In this document: piece by piece, positions 54,959 to 63,507 of the stretch
Numbering within the stretch: position 1 is the first letter of the stretch
Layout: every line of letters starts with the position of its first letter
Source of the DNA: Woeseiaceae bacterium
GTDB taxonomy: Bacteria > Pseudomonadota > Gammaproteobacteria > Steroidobacterales > Woeseiaceae
Reading direction: 5' to 3'
Assembly: GCA_030066655.1 (NCBI GenBank)
Contig: JASJBE010000006.1
Coordinates: 1 to 64,000, forward strand
DNA: 64,000 nucleotides
Position numbers and translations under genes: made by a program
Notes under the pieces: model-generated
The model's database searches: none
Seen by the model: only the letters and a program-made list of their open reading frames with translations
What the model was told of the DNA's origin: nothing

Positions 54959-55738
54959 CTACGCTTCCTGTTGCAGCGCGTCGAGAATGTGCGACCAGAC
55001 ACTGGGATTAAAGGCCATCCCCAGGTGAGATCCGTTCACTTCGATATGCTCGACGTTCTGACTGAAGCGGTCGATCGCGGCCGGCCAGGCGACGATGCCG
55101 TCGGTCTTGCTGTAGATCATCGTTATCGGCTGGTGAATCGGGTTGACCTCGCGCTTCTCGATCATGGCCTCGATCCAGTCGAGGTCTGCACCCTGCTTGG
55201 CGAAGTAACGACCGGTTGCCGTGTACTTCGGCCCGCCGACGACGGGTGACCCGAGCGTTATCACCTGTTCGATGGCCTGTGGCAGGTCCCGGGCGACTTC
55301 GCGAGCAATGTATCCTCCGAGACTCCAGCCTATCAGCACGATCTCTCGTCCCGAGTCCTTTTGCCGCTGTCTCGCATGCTCGACAAAGCGGTCAACCAGG
55401 CAGGGAACGGCGGCTTCGCCGCGATAGTCTTCCCGGGTCTCGACAGGCCAGCGGTCGGAGAGTAGTTCGAGGCTGTTCGGCATGTCCTGACCGGCGCGGT
55501 TTCTGCCCATTCCCCAGCCTTCGACCACGTATCCCTGCTTGCGAAGAAAGTGCCTTAGCGGCGCCGTGTGCCGATCATCTGCGCCGAAGCCCGGCAGCAC
55601 GATGATCAGTCGCTCGTCCGCGCTGCTTGGCTTTCTGAGCTGCGCTGCGGTCAGTGACAGAATCATCCGCCCGGCTTCGAACAGGGCACGTGTTTCACCG
55701 ATCAGTGCGGCTCGTGGGGGTGGTCTCAACTCACTCAT
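54959..55738 (-). CDS. Alpha/beta hydrolase
   Basis: A 259-residue hydrolase starting ATG 55738, overlapping the MarR stop (ATGA). Motifs: 'LIIVLPGFGADDRHTAPLRHFL', nucleophile Ser in 'LIGWSLGGYIAREVA', catalytic Asp in 'YSKTDGIVAWP' and His in 'VNGSHLGMAFNP'. It lacks a signal peptide. Co-expressed with the MarR regulator, so the MarR protein may control it in response to its substrate. Substrate unknown (lipase/esterase type). Confidence 0.87.
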   Translation of the reverse strand: MSELRPPPRAALIGETRALFEAGRMILSLTAAQLRKPSSADERLIIVLPGFGADDRHTAPLRHFLRKQGYVVEGWGMGRNRAGQDMPNSLELLSDRWPVETREDYRGEAAVPCLVDRFVEHARQRQKDSGREIVLIGWSLGGYIAREVARDLPQAIEQVITLGSPVVGGPKYTATGRYFAKQGADLDWIEAMIEKREVNPIHQPITMIYSKTDGIVAWPAAIDRFSQNVEHIEVNGSHLGMAFNPSVWSHILDALQQEA

Positions 55739-56232
55739 GCAACAAGTTCCTCTTGCGTCTTTGCCCGCAGCGCGATCGCGACGGGATCGAGCGTTTCCAG
55801 GTGTGTTTTCATCGCGCGCATCTTGCGCTCGATGCTCTGCATCTCGTCCTCGTCGAACGGCGAAAGCTGCTCCTCGATAAACAGGGCGGCCGCTGTTTTT
55901 GCGGCGTCGAGCCGTTTTGCGCCGGCCGGCGTCAGCTCGCAGACGAAGGAACGCCTGTCGTTTAGCGTCTGCCGCGTGACGATCAGTCTGTGCTCCTGAA
56001 GCCTGTTCAGCACACCGGACACGTTGCCCCGGGTGACGAGCATTCGCTCGGCGATCCGTTTCGGCAGGGCGTTGTCGCCGAGGCTGTGAATCGCGTTGAG
56101 TACGTCGAATTGGGGCACGGTCAGGTCGAACTCCCGAAGCATCGCCGCATAGCGACGGTTGCATTCCTGGTAGGTTTCGACGACCGCAATCCAGCTGGAG
56201 GCCTGCAGGCGGCTGAGTTTCGGTTCATTCAT
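55735..56232 (-). CDS. MarR family transcriptional regulator
   Basis: A 165-residue winged-helix regulator: 'FDLTVPQFDVLNAIHSLGDNALPKRIAERMLVTRGNVSGVLNRLQEHRLI' (HTH) and 'DRRSFVCELTPAGAKRL' (wing). It binds a palindromic operator and responds to a small ligand. The hydrolase gene overlaps its stop. A 17-bp palindrome lies 32 bp upstream of the start. Autoregulation of the operon is likely. Confidence 0.92.
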   Translation of the reverse strand: MNEPKLSRLQASSWIAVVETYQECNRRYAAMLREFDLTVPQFDVLNAIHSLGDNALPKRIAERMLVTRGNVSGVLNRLQEHRLIVTRQTLNDRRSFVCELTPAGAKRLDAAKTAAALFIEEQLSPFDEDEMQSIERKMRAMKTHLETLDPVAIALRAKTQEELVA

Positions 56233-56264
56233 CGGGCACGTGATCAGGCAATAAAGTTTAAGAC

Positions 56265-56281
56265 TAAACTAATATAGTTTA
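56265..56281. promoter_or_regulatory. Probable MarR operator
   Basis: A perfect 7-bp inverted repeat with 3-base spacer, TAAACTA-ATA-TAGTTTA, 33-49 bp upstream of the marR start. It sits in a locally AT-rich stretch with further TTTA-type half-sites (56254-56269). Length and symmetry match MarR-family operators. Confidence 0.75.
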
Positions 56282-56378
56282 ACCTTCAACGATATGCCGG
56301 CCGGGAGTTGTAACAGGATGCCACTCCGCCAGCGTCAGATGCCGGCAGGAAACCAGGAATGGACCGGACCGTTGGGAA

Positions 56379-56561
56379 CTATCGGCGTGTCGACTTCGGC
56401 CCGATGAAATACCAGGCGATTATGCCGACAACCGGGAAGATGGCGACGATGATGACCCAAAGCACCTTTTTGCCCCTGCTCGCGGTGCTGCCGAATATCT
56501 GCATAAAGGCATACACAACGATTGCGAGGTGGATGATGCCGAATACGCCCAGTTCATCCAT
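56379..56561 (-). CDS. Small PLDc_N domain membrane protein
   Basis: A 60-residue protein with two membrane segments and the PLDc_N pattern 'GSTASRGKKVLWVIIVAIFPVVGIIAWYFIGP'. This is the N-terminal domain found in cardiolipin synthases and as stand-alone small proteins. Function unknown. Confidence 0.72.
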   Translation of the reverse strand: MDELGVFGIIHLAIVVYAFMQIFGSTASRGKKVLWVIIVAIFPVVGIIAWYFIGPKSTRR

Positions 56562-56703
56562 GTCTTTATCCTCCGATTGCGGGCGGCCAGTATGGGAGCC
56601 GCTCAGGACGCTGTAAAGCGATCATCCAAGTATGCCTGCTGCGGCCCAGCGGGCTTTCATCCAGGACTTTGGCCGGGTCCCCGCGGCACTCCTGCCTCGC
56701 GAG

Positions 56704-57906
56704 TCAGACCGCGTTGCCAGCGGCATGTCCGGATGCCCATGCCCACTGGAAATTGAACCCGCCGAGCTGGCCGGTCACGTCAACGACCTCGCCGATGAAG
56801 TACAGACCGGGATAGTCCCGGCACTCCATCGTTGACGAAGACAGTGCGTCTGTATCGACGCCGCCGAGTGTGACCTCGGCCGTGCGGTAGCCCTCCGTCG
56901 CCGCCGGCTTGATGCGCCAGTTCGACAGGCGGCTCGCTATGTCGCGAAGCTTCGTATCCGAAAGCTCGTTCAACGGTGTCTCGCTGTTGTCGCGCCAGAA
57001 CAGGCCCTGCAGTTCTGTCACGAGGGCTCGCGGCAGACACTTCGAGAGTACGGTGCGCACCGTGGCCTTCGGCTGTTGCCGCTTTGCCTGCAACAGCTCG
57101 TCCTCGATCGGTGTCGAGGGCAGCAGGCTAAGGCTGAGCTCGTCACCGGGATGCCAGAAACTCGAGATTTGTAGCGCGGCCGGGCCGCTCATTCCACGAT
57201 GCGTGAACAAAACGTCGTCGTTAAACGACGTATCGTTGCAGGCGACGCTGGCCGGCGTGCTGACCCCCGACAATCGCTGCGTCATTTCATGGAAGGCGCC
57301 GGTAAACGTAAACGGCACCAGGGCGGCGCGCGTTGGCTTGACGACGATGTCGAACTGCCGGGCTACCTCATAGCCGAACGGCGATGCGCCCATCTTTGGA
57401 ATCGACAGCCCGCCCGTCGCGATGACGAGAGACTCACAGCGGAACTCCCCGACCGCGCTCGTTACGGACCATCGCCCATCCGGATCTTGAGCTGCCGGTG
57501 CTACCGCTTCTACGCCGGCCTCGAGGATGAGCTCGACACCGCCATCGTCGCATTCAGCGAGCAGCATGTTCAGGATGTCCTTGGAGGACCGTTCGCAAAA
57601 CAGCTGCCCGGCGGTTTTTTCGACATACGGAATGCCGTGTTTCTGCACCAGGTCCAGGAAATCATAGGGGCTGTAGCGGGACAACGCCGATTTACAGAAA
57701 TGCGGGTTATCCGACAGGAAGTGAGCGGGTTCTGTGTTCAGGTTAGTGAAGTTGCAGCGCCCGCCCCCTGACATCAGGATCTTCTTGCCGGGCTTGTTCG
57801 AGCCCTCGAGCACGAGCACGCGCCTGCCGCGTTGAGCGGCTGTCGCAGCGCAGAACAGCCCTGCGGCGCCGCCTCCCAGCACAACAACGTCGTAATCGGA
57901 TGCCAT
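56704..57906 (-). CDS. HI0933/YhiN-family FAD-dependent oxidoreductase
   Basis: A 400-residue flavoprotein: FAD-binding 'VVVLGGGAAGLFCAATAAQRG' at the start, 'GSNKPGKKILMSGGGRCNFTN' (the family signature), 'VIATGGLSIPKMG' and C-terminal 'YFIGEVVDVTGQLGGFNFQWAWASG'. Substrate is not known for most of the family. It lies about 145 bp from the DUF2878 operon on the opposite strand (divergent). Confidence 0.92.
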   Translation of the reverse strand: MASDYDVVVLGGGAAGLFCAATAAQRGRRVLVLEGSNKPGKKILMSGGGRCNFTNLNTEPAHFLSDNPHFCKSALSRYSPYDFLDLVQKHGIPYVEKTAGQLFCERSSKDILNMLLAECDDGGVELILEAGVEAVAPAAQDPDGRWSVTSAVGEFRCESLVIATGGLSIPKMGASPFGYEVARQFDIVVKPTRAALVPFTFTGAFHEMTQRLSGVSTPASVACNDTSFNDDVLFTHRGMSGPAALQISSFWHPGDELSLSLLPSTPIEDELLQAKRQQPKATVRTVLSKCLPRALVTELQGLFWRDNSETPLNELSDTKLRDIASRLSNWRIKPAATEGYRTAEVTLGGVDTDALSSSTMECRDYPGLYFIGEVVDVTGQLGGFNFQWAWASGHAAGNAV

Positions 57907-58052
57907 GACCTGGAGCCCTTATTCCGCCTGTTACAGATTCTCCCGATACTGTTGCAATCGGAAACAGCTTGAAACTCGTCTGAGACCCAAAAAAATCGGG
58001 CATCGCCGACACTCTTCCCTCATTGGAGCAATCGTTTTTTGAGGATGGAGCA

Positions 58053-58601
58053 ATGAAGGGAGTTGTCATCAATTTATCACTATTCAAGTTCGGCTGGCTG
58101 GCCGTTGTGCTCAGCGCCGGGGCCGGGCTTGCGGAAGTGGGCGCAGCGACGGTCGCGATAATCGCGCTCGTGCACCTTGTCAGGGCTCATCGCATAAGCA
58201 ATGAACTGGCGTTGCTGCTGGTCGCCGGCCTGATCGGGCTGGCGTGGGAAACGCTGCTGGTGCAGACCGGGGTCTTAAGTTATCCGACATCGGCCGCGAA
58301 CGCGGCGGTGGCCCCTTACTGGATCGTTGCGATGTGGGTGCTCTTCGCCACGACGCTGAACGTTGGAATGAAATGGCTGCACAAGAACCTGGCGATCACG
58401 GCGCTGGCCGGAGCAATCTGCGGTCCCTTGAGTTTCGTCGCAGGTCAGAAAGCCGGGGCCGTTGTCCTGGCTGAAAATTCGATTCTCGTCCTCGGACTGG
58501 GATGGGCGGTATTGCTGCCTGCGGTCACCTTGATTGCACGCGCGCTGGACGGCTACAACGATGCCCGGCTCGCCACGGCTCGCGCAGGAGGCTCGGCATG
58601 A
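58053..58601 (+). CDS. DUF2878 membrane protein
   Basis: A 182-residue membrane protein with about five helices: 'SLFKFGWLAVVLSAGAGLAEVG', 'LVAGLIGLAWETLLVQTGVLSY', 'APYWIVAMWVLFATTLNVGM'. Start ATG 58053 has GGAG 5 bases upstream. DUF2878 genes often sit with DUF6134/DUF3833 and lipid-modifying genes under ECF sigma control. The stop overlaps the DUF6134 start by ATGA. Confidence 0.85.
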   Translation: MKGVVINLSLFKFGWLAVVLSAGAGLAEVGAATVAIIALVHLVRAHRISNELALLLVAGLIGLAWETLLVQTGVLSYPTSAANAAVAPYWIVAMWVLFATTLNVGMKWLHKNLAITALAGAICGPLSFVAGQKAGAVVLAENSILVLGLGWAVLLPAVTLIARALDGYNDARLATARAGGSA

Positions 58602-59293
58602 AACTCTCGACCTTGCTAGTCACAGCGCTCGTCGGCCTCGTGTCGGCTGGCTCGTCTGTCGCCAATGACGACCGGCGCACGTGGGCCTTCGACGTGTATC
58701 TCGATGACAAGGCCATCGGTTATCACAACTTTGCAGTCGCGGAAGAGGGCACACGGACCGTCCTGGAGACCGAGGCCGAGTTCGACGTCAAGTTCCTGTT
58801 CGTGACGGCGTTTCGATACAAGCACAGCAATACCGAAATCTGGTCGGACGGCTGTCTTGACGAGCTCTACGCGACGACCGACAACAACGGCGAGCTGCTG
58901 ACGGTGACCGGCGCCGAGGAAAGCAAAGCATTCGAGGTGTCGAGCAAGCGCGGTGAGCAGACCTTGGACGGTTGCGTCCGGTCATTCGCTTACTGGAACC
59001 CGGCCATACTGGAAGCCGATCGCCTGCTCAATTCCCAGACCGGCGAATACGAAGACGTGGACGTGCAGCTCGAAGGCGAGGACCTGATCAACGTTGCGGG
59101 CCAGGAGGTCAGTGCCAATCGCTACCGGGTGTCGGTGAGCCGCGGCGACATCTTCCTGTGGTATACGAAGTCCGACAATACCTGGGTTGCACTGGATGCA
59201 CCCGCGAAAGGAAAGCGACGCATTCGATACCAGGCGACTGATATATCCAACTTGAAAACGGAGCTGACGACGCTTGCCGGCGTCAGGTCCTAA
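58598..59293 (+). CDS. DUF6134 exported protein
   Basis: A 231-residue periplasmic protein, signal peptide residues 1-23. 'WAFDVYLDDKAIGYHNFAVAEEG' and 'LFVTAFRYKHSNTEIWSDGCLDELYATTDNNG' fit DUF6134. Its ATG overlaps the DUF2878 stop. The role is unknown; lipid- or envelope-linked by neighbourhood. Confidence 0.82.
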   Translation: MKLSTLLVTALVGLVSAGSSVANDDRRTWAFDVYLDDKAIGYHNFAVAEEGTRTVLETEAEFDVKFLFVTAFRYKHSNTEIWSDGCLDELYATTDNNGELLTVTGAEESKAFEVSSKRGEQTLDGCVRSFAYWNPAILEADRLLNSQTGEYEDVDVQLEGEDLINVAGQEVSANRYRVSVSRGDIFLWYTKSDNTWVALDAPAKGKRRIRYQATDISNLKTELTTLAGVRS

Positions 59294-59335
59294 GCATTCA
59301 CCGATTGACTGTCAAACAAGCAAAGGAATAGCAAA

Positions 59336-59893
59336 ATGACTACTCGCGTAATCCACAGCGGCCGACCCATTCTCGCAGCCCTGTCTGCGGCTGTGATCGG
59401 AGCCGGCTGCGCCACCGTGCCGCAGGGCGGCGATATCCGGGTGGCGGAGAATGTCGACATCGAGCGTTTCATGGGCGACTGGTACGTTATCTCCAGCATC
59501 CCGACCTTCATCGAAACCAAGGCATACAACGCTGTCGAAACCTACGAGCTCAACCCCGACGGGACGATCGACACGACGTTCACGTTCCGCAAGGGCGGTT
59601 TCGATGGAAAGCAGAAGACGTATAACCCCAAAGGCTTCGTGCGCGAGGGCACCGGCAATGCGATCTGGGGCATGCGCTTCATCTGGCCGATCAAGGCAGA
59701 CTACCGGGTTGTTTATGTCAGCGATGACTACTCGACGACCATCATCGGCCGCAACAAGCGCGACTTCGTCTGGATCATGGCGCGGACGCCTGAAATACCG
59801 TCACAGGATTACATCGATCTCGTACAGATCATTCGTGAAGAGGGCTACGACACCAGCAAGCTCAGGGAAGTACCCCAGCGCTGGGACGACTAG
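59336..59893 (+). CDS. Lipocalin family lipoprotein (Blc-like)
   Basis: A 185-residue outer-membrane lipoprotein; lipobox Cys25 ('IGAGC'). Lipocalin signature G47-D-W-Y50 in 'ERFMGDWYVISS'. C-terminal 'RNKRDFVWIMARTPEIPSQDYI' is typical of bacterial Blc. It carries fatty acids, lysophospholipids or similar hydrophobic molecules. It follows DUF6134 by 42 bp, in one operon with DUF2878. Confidence 0.92.
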   Translation: MTTRVIHSGRPILAALSAAVIGAGCATVPQGGDIRVAENVDIERFMGDWYVISSIPTFIETKAYNAVETYELNPDGTIDTTFTFRKGGFDGKQKTYNPKGFVREGTGNAIWGMRFIWPIKADYRVVYVSDDYSTTIIGRNKRDFVWIMARTPEIPSQDYIDLVQIIREEGYDTSKLREVPQRWDD

Positions 59894-59896
59894 CGG

Positions 59897-61729
59897 CTAG
59901 CTTGACGGGGCCACGGCCTGCTTGGCCGTGACTTCCCGGTACTCCTGCACCCAGCTCGACGCGGTCTGGCAAAACGGGCTGTTCTCGACGGAGATCTCGA
60001 AGATCGGCGCGTACTGCTTGAGCTTCTCGATGCTGGCAGCGACGAGCTTCATGCAGAACAACTGGTCCATCGGCACGCTGGCACTGAATCGATCCAGCAG
60101 GCTCTTCAGCAACCGGTCCTTCTCCGAATCCTCCTCGATCGCCGCGATACAGCAGAGCTCGTTGGCGAACACGGCAATATCGCGAAGCTGTTCGTCGACC
60201 GTTTCCGGTTTTACCACCTTGCCGTCCGGCACGCCTTCAATCGCGGCGATGAGGTTTTTCGGCAGCTGCCAGTCCCCGGCGACTGCCGCGCCGATGGTCG
60301 GCAGGTCCACACCGAGAACCTTGACCGCCGCTTCCGATCGATTCAGGCCGGCATCGCGCATCAGCTCCAGCATCTCGTCGTATTCTTCGCTGAAGTAGTA
60401 CAGAACGAGATTCTCGCCGAGCGACTGGAACATGCCGCTAATGAACGCTTCTTCAGCCTGCGGCAGCTTGTGCGTCTTCGCGAGATGCCGTGCAATCAGT
60501 CCGCTCAGGAATGAGCGTGCCATGGAATCTTTTAGCCTGGTGTCGCCTCCCTTCAGGTGGCCGAAGAACGTCAGGCTGTTCGCGGTCATCCGAACCTGTT
60601 CGAGCCCGAGCAGGACGACCGCCTGCGACACGCTGGTGATCTTGCCACCGCGCACGCTGTAGAACGACGAGTTCACGAGCTTCAAGAGCTTGCTCGTTAA
60701 TGCGAAGTCTCTGAGGATGACGTTCGACAGTTTGTCGGCGGACGCCTCGGAATCGGACGACGTCAGGCGATTGATGTCGGCCAGCGTCCTCGACACCGTC
60801 GGAAACTCCTTCTTGCGGCGCATACGCCTCAGCAGATATTCGATCGTGCTGTGCTGTGCCGGCGTTTCCGTCGCGGCCAGTTCGAGGTTGGCCTCTCGCA
60901 GGAAGCGCTCGAACGCCGTCAACATCTCGGCGCCATTCGCGTATCGCTGCGCGGCGTTGCGGGCCAGCGCTCCGCGGACGAAGGTCTCGAATTGTTTGCC
61001 GCCTTCGAGCTCGGCCAGGTCCGCAAAATCCGGGTCGGCCTCGATGATCTTCTGGCGAATGTTGCTGAACGTGTTGCCGGACATGGCCCGCTTGCCGGTC
61101 ACCATCTCGAGAAACGTGCTGCCCAAGGCGAACACGTCAGTGTGCGGACCGAGTTCCTCGCCGACAAAATGCTCGGGCGCCATGTAGCGCAGCGTGCCGA
61201 CGGCGTGATCTGCACTTCGAGCGATCCTGTCCACGAACTGGGACAAGCCAAAGTCCATGACGCGCGGCGCGCCGTCCGCGCCCATCAGGATGTTCCTCGG
61301 GCTCAGGTCGAAGTGGACGATCTGTTCGCCGTGCGCGGCTGCAAGCGCCTGTAGTGTCGCCCGGATGATCGGCACGGCGTCCGAGATGCTGTATCGGCCG
61401 TCCCTCTTCAAGATGTTCGCGAGCGTCTCGCCTTCGACGTATTCGAAGACGAGGTAGGGGCCGATCTCAGACTGGCCGGCATCGAACACCGAGACGATGT
61501 TCGGGTGATTCAGTTTGCCGGAGATCTCGCCTTCGCGGAGGTTGTTGTCGCTGTCGACATTGACGAGTGATTCTTCGGCGGTCGTGATGACCTTGATAGC
61601 GACGCTGCGCTTCAATGCCGGGTCGAATGCTCGATACACGACGCCCTGCGAGCCCTTTCCGAGTTCACATTCGACGTCGAGACGGCCAAATGAACCTGTC
61701 TTCTCTCCCACTTCCTGTGCCCTGCACAC
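59897..61729 (-). CDS. Ser/Thr protein kinase fused to an HDOD domain
   Basis: A 610-residue protein; GTG at 61729 or, with an RBS, GTG 61711. Kinase domain (about 15-275): P-loop 'GKGSQGVVY', Lys46 in 'VAIKVI', catalytic loop 'VHFDLSPRN' (H139-F-D141, so Arg of HRD and the Lys of HRDLK are replaced), DFG 159-161, 'MAPEH' (APE). HDOD domain from about 295 ('MRRKKEFPTVSRTLADINRL', 'FALTSKLLKLVNSSFYS') to about 500, then a helical tail. HDOD domains usually work in motility or c-di-GMP signalling. Convergent with the lipocalin gene (3-bp gap). Confidence 0.9.
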   Translation of the reverse strand: MCRAQEVGEKTGSFGRLDVECELGKGSQGVVYRAFDPALKRSVAIKVITTAEESLVNVDSDNNLREGEISGKLNHPNIVSVFDAGQSEIGPYLVFEYVEGETLANILKRDGRYSISDAVPIIRATLQALAAAHGEQIVHFDLSPRNILMGADGAPRVMDFGLSQFVDRIARSADHAVGTLRYMAPEHFVGEELGPHTDVFALGSTFLEMVTGKRAMSGNTFSNIRQKIIEADPDFADLAELEGGKQFETFVRGALARNAAQRYANGAEMLTAFERFLREANLELAATETPAQHSTIEYLLRRMRRKKEFPTVSRTLADINRLTSSDSEASADKLSNVILRDFALTSKLLKLVNSSFYSVRGGKITSVSQAVVLLGLEQVRMTANSLTFFGHLKGGDTRLKDSMARSFLSGLIARHLAKTHKLPQAEEAFISGMFQSLGENLVLYYFSEEYDEMLELMRDAGLNRSEAAVKVLGVDLPTIGAAVAGDWQLPKNLIAAIEGVPDGKVVKPETVDEQLRDIAVFANELCCIAAIEEDSEKDRLLKSLLDRFSASVPMDQLFCMKLVAASIEKLKQYAPIFEISVENSPFCQTASSWVQEYREVTAKQAVAPSS

Positions 61730-61857
61730 CAGCTATACAGGGGGTTTCGGCTGTTATTTCAGGAACTTGAATAATTGGCAGGGATTCCTGGAAGGGCGCG
61801 CTAAAGGAATGCCGGATTCAGTCGATAGTCTCCATATGACATAACGAGACGTGTTCC

Positions 61858-63126
61858 ATGAATATTCCAGGTACGACCGCCGCCGCGCTTCCAACCATCA
61901 CCTACGCAGCATCCGAGCCGACTACGAAACCGCCGGCGCCGGTCAGCAGCGCAGAAACGCAGACCACGGCCGAAAAACCGCGTGAGCTCGGCTTGAAGGT
62001 GCTCCAGGCAGAAATACGCCAGGTCTTAAGCGCGCGTCTGAAATTCTCCTTCGGCACCAACGGCTACGAATCGGCGAAACTGTCGGCTGCTGCCGTCGCC
62101 GGTGAGTCACTGTCGGCGGCCGGCTGGCTGCTTCGAGAGGCGCCGCTCAAGGCGGCGGAGGAACTGAGCGAGCTTCGTGACGACATCGAAGATGCTGCCG
62201 AGGCAGCCCGGGAGCTAGTCCCAGATGACGACCTCGACGACGTTGAAGAGGCGCTTGGCCGAATTGACGATGGCTTCGATGGCATCGGAAAGGAGGCCGC
62301 GAGAAACACCGAGTCGTCGGCTTCCGTTCTGGCGGCAGAAGCGATGATCAAGCAGCGATCCGTGGTCAGGATTCGGACACAGGACGGCGACGTCGTCACG
62401 CTGAAATTCCGACAGCGAGAGTCATTCTCGGCTATGTCCAGCGCCGACGAATCCGGATCGGCCACCCAGCTCGAGATGAGCAGTCGCTCGCGCATGGACC
62501 TCCGGGTGCGCGGCGAACTGGACGATGGTGAGCTGCAGGCGATAAAAGCCGTCTTCGAGCGCGCACAGGAAATTGCCGGCAGCTTTTTTGGCGGCGATCT
62601 CGCGGAGGCGTTCAGTAAAGCCAGCGAACTTGAGTTCGATCGGTCAGAACTTGCGAAAGTAAAGATGAAGTTTCGTGAGCAGGAAGTGAGCCGCATCCAG
62701 TTCACGCAGACCGTGCCGTACCCAACACTGCAACCGGCCGTGCCCATCTCTCCGTCGGAGTCGCCGGAGGTCGTCGCGCCGGATAATGTCGGGGCGGCGC
62801 CAAACGAAGCGCCAGCAGCATTCGCTAATGATGAGAAGCCCGTTCTCGTCGCCGCGGACGCCAAACCTGCTGTCGCCGTTCCCGAATCAGAGGGGCAAGT
62901 CGCCGAGCAGCCCGGAGCGATCGAGCGTTTCGTCCTCGAAATTCGCAACTTCCTGCGCTCAACGACGCAAGGATTCGAGAAAACGGACGGGCAGCGCTAC
63001 TTCTACTCGGAGTCGTTCAAGCTCAGCCTGTTGAAATCGGTTTTCGAGGCGAGCGCGCCTGAACAGTCGGGCGATGAGAGCGACAGGGCCGTCGCGGTCG
63101 TCAACGCACTTAACGAGTCCGACTGA
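61858..63126 (+). CDS. Unrecognised 422-residue protein
   Basis: A soluble, acidic protein with no signal peptide or membrane segment. The N-terminal 40 residues are Pro/Thr/Ala-rich. Then come helical segments ('ELSELRDDIEDAAEAARELVP'), a beta-rich middle ('VVRIRTQDGDVVTLKFRQRE') and 'DDGELQAIKAVFERAQEIAGSFFGGDLAEAF' (about 225-255). A linker rich in Pro/Ala/Glu (about 285-345) precedes a final helical piece. I recognise no family. It diverges from the kinase-HDOD gene (128 bp). Confidence 0.7.
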   Translation: MNIPGTTAAALPTITYAASEPTTKPPAPVSSAETQTTAEKPRELGLKVLQAEIRQVLSARLKFSFGTNGYESAKLSAAAVAGESLSAAGWLLREAPLKAAEELSELRDDIEDAAEAARELVPDDDLDDVEEALGRIDDGFDGIGKEAARNTESSASVLAAEAMIKQRSVVRIRTQDGDVVTLKFRQRESFSAMSSADESGSATQLEMSSRSRMDLRVRGELDDGELQAIKAVFERAQEIAGSFFGGDLAEAFSKASELEFDRSELAKVKMKFREQEVSRIQFTQTVPYPTLQPAVPISPSESPEVVAPDNVGAAPNEAPAAFANDEKPVLVAADAKPAVAVPESEGQVAEQPGAIERFVLEIRNFLRSTTQGFEKTDGQRYFYSESFKLSLLKSVFEASAPEQSGDESDRAVAVVNALNESD

Positions 63127-63171
63127 AGGCAGGTAATTTACTGCCGGCGCGGCCGTGGCTGAATACGAGAC

Positions 63172-63507
63172 TATTCGTCCCGGAATACCAGCTTCGGGGC
63201 TGTATCGATGAGCAATGTCTACTCGTCTCTGAAGACCAGCTTCGGAGTTCTTTCGATGGAGCATGGCTATTCGTCTTGGAATACCAGCTTCGGGGTACTT
63301 TCAATGGAATGTCCCTATTCGTCCTTGAACACCAGCTTCGGGGCACTTTCGATGGAGTGTGGCTATTTGTCTTTGAACACCAGCTTCGGAGTCCTTTCGA
63401 TGGAGTGTGGCTATTCGTCTTTGAACACCAGCTTCGGAGTCCTTTCGATGGAACGTGGCTATTCGTCTTGGAACACCAGCTTCGGAGTACGGTCAACGAA
63501 GAATAAC
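63172..63507 (-). repeat. Seven-copy 48-bp tandem repeat at the 3' end of the GH17-like gene
   Basis: Seven contiguous 48-bp units: 63172, 63220, 63268, 63316, 63364, 63412 and 63460 (start positions). The last (63460-63507) is the final 16 codons of the glycoside hydrolase on the minus strand. In all seven, the minus-strand frame reads x-PKLVF-[QKR]-D-[EK] followed by TAG, with the frame kept (48 = 16 codons). Confidence 0.95.

Noticed and set aside
59912-59930. Hairpin CACGGCC-TGCTT-GGCCGTG as the lipocalin terminator
   Set aside because: It lies inside the kinase coding sequence and has no T-run on the plus strand.
63110-63496. A 128-codon minus-strand ORF with repeated 'LRSWCSKTNSHTPSK'
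   Set aside because: Out-of-frame shadow of the same repeats; the real frame is set by the hydrolase coding sequence and its TAG.
63172-63507. CRISPR array
   Set aside because: The units are contiguous and similar along their whole length, with no unique spacers.
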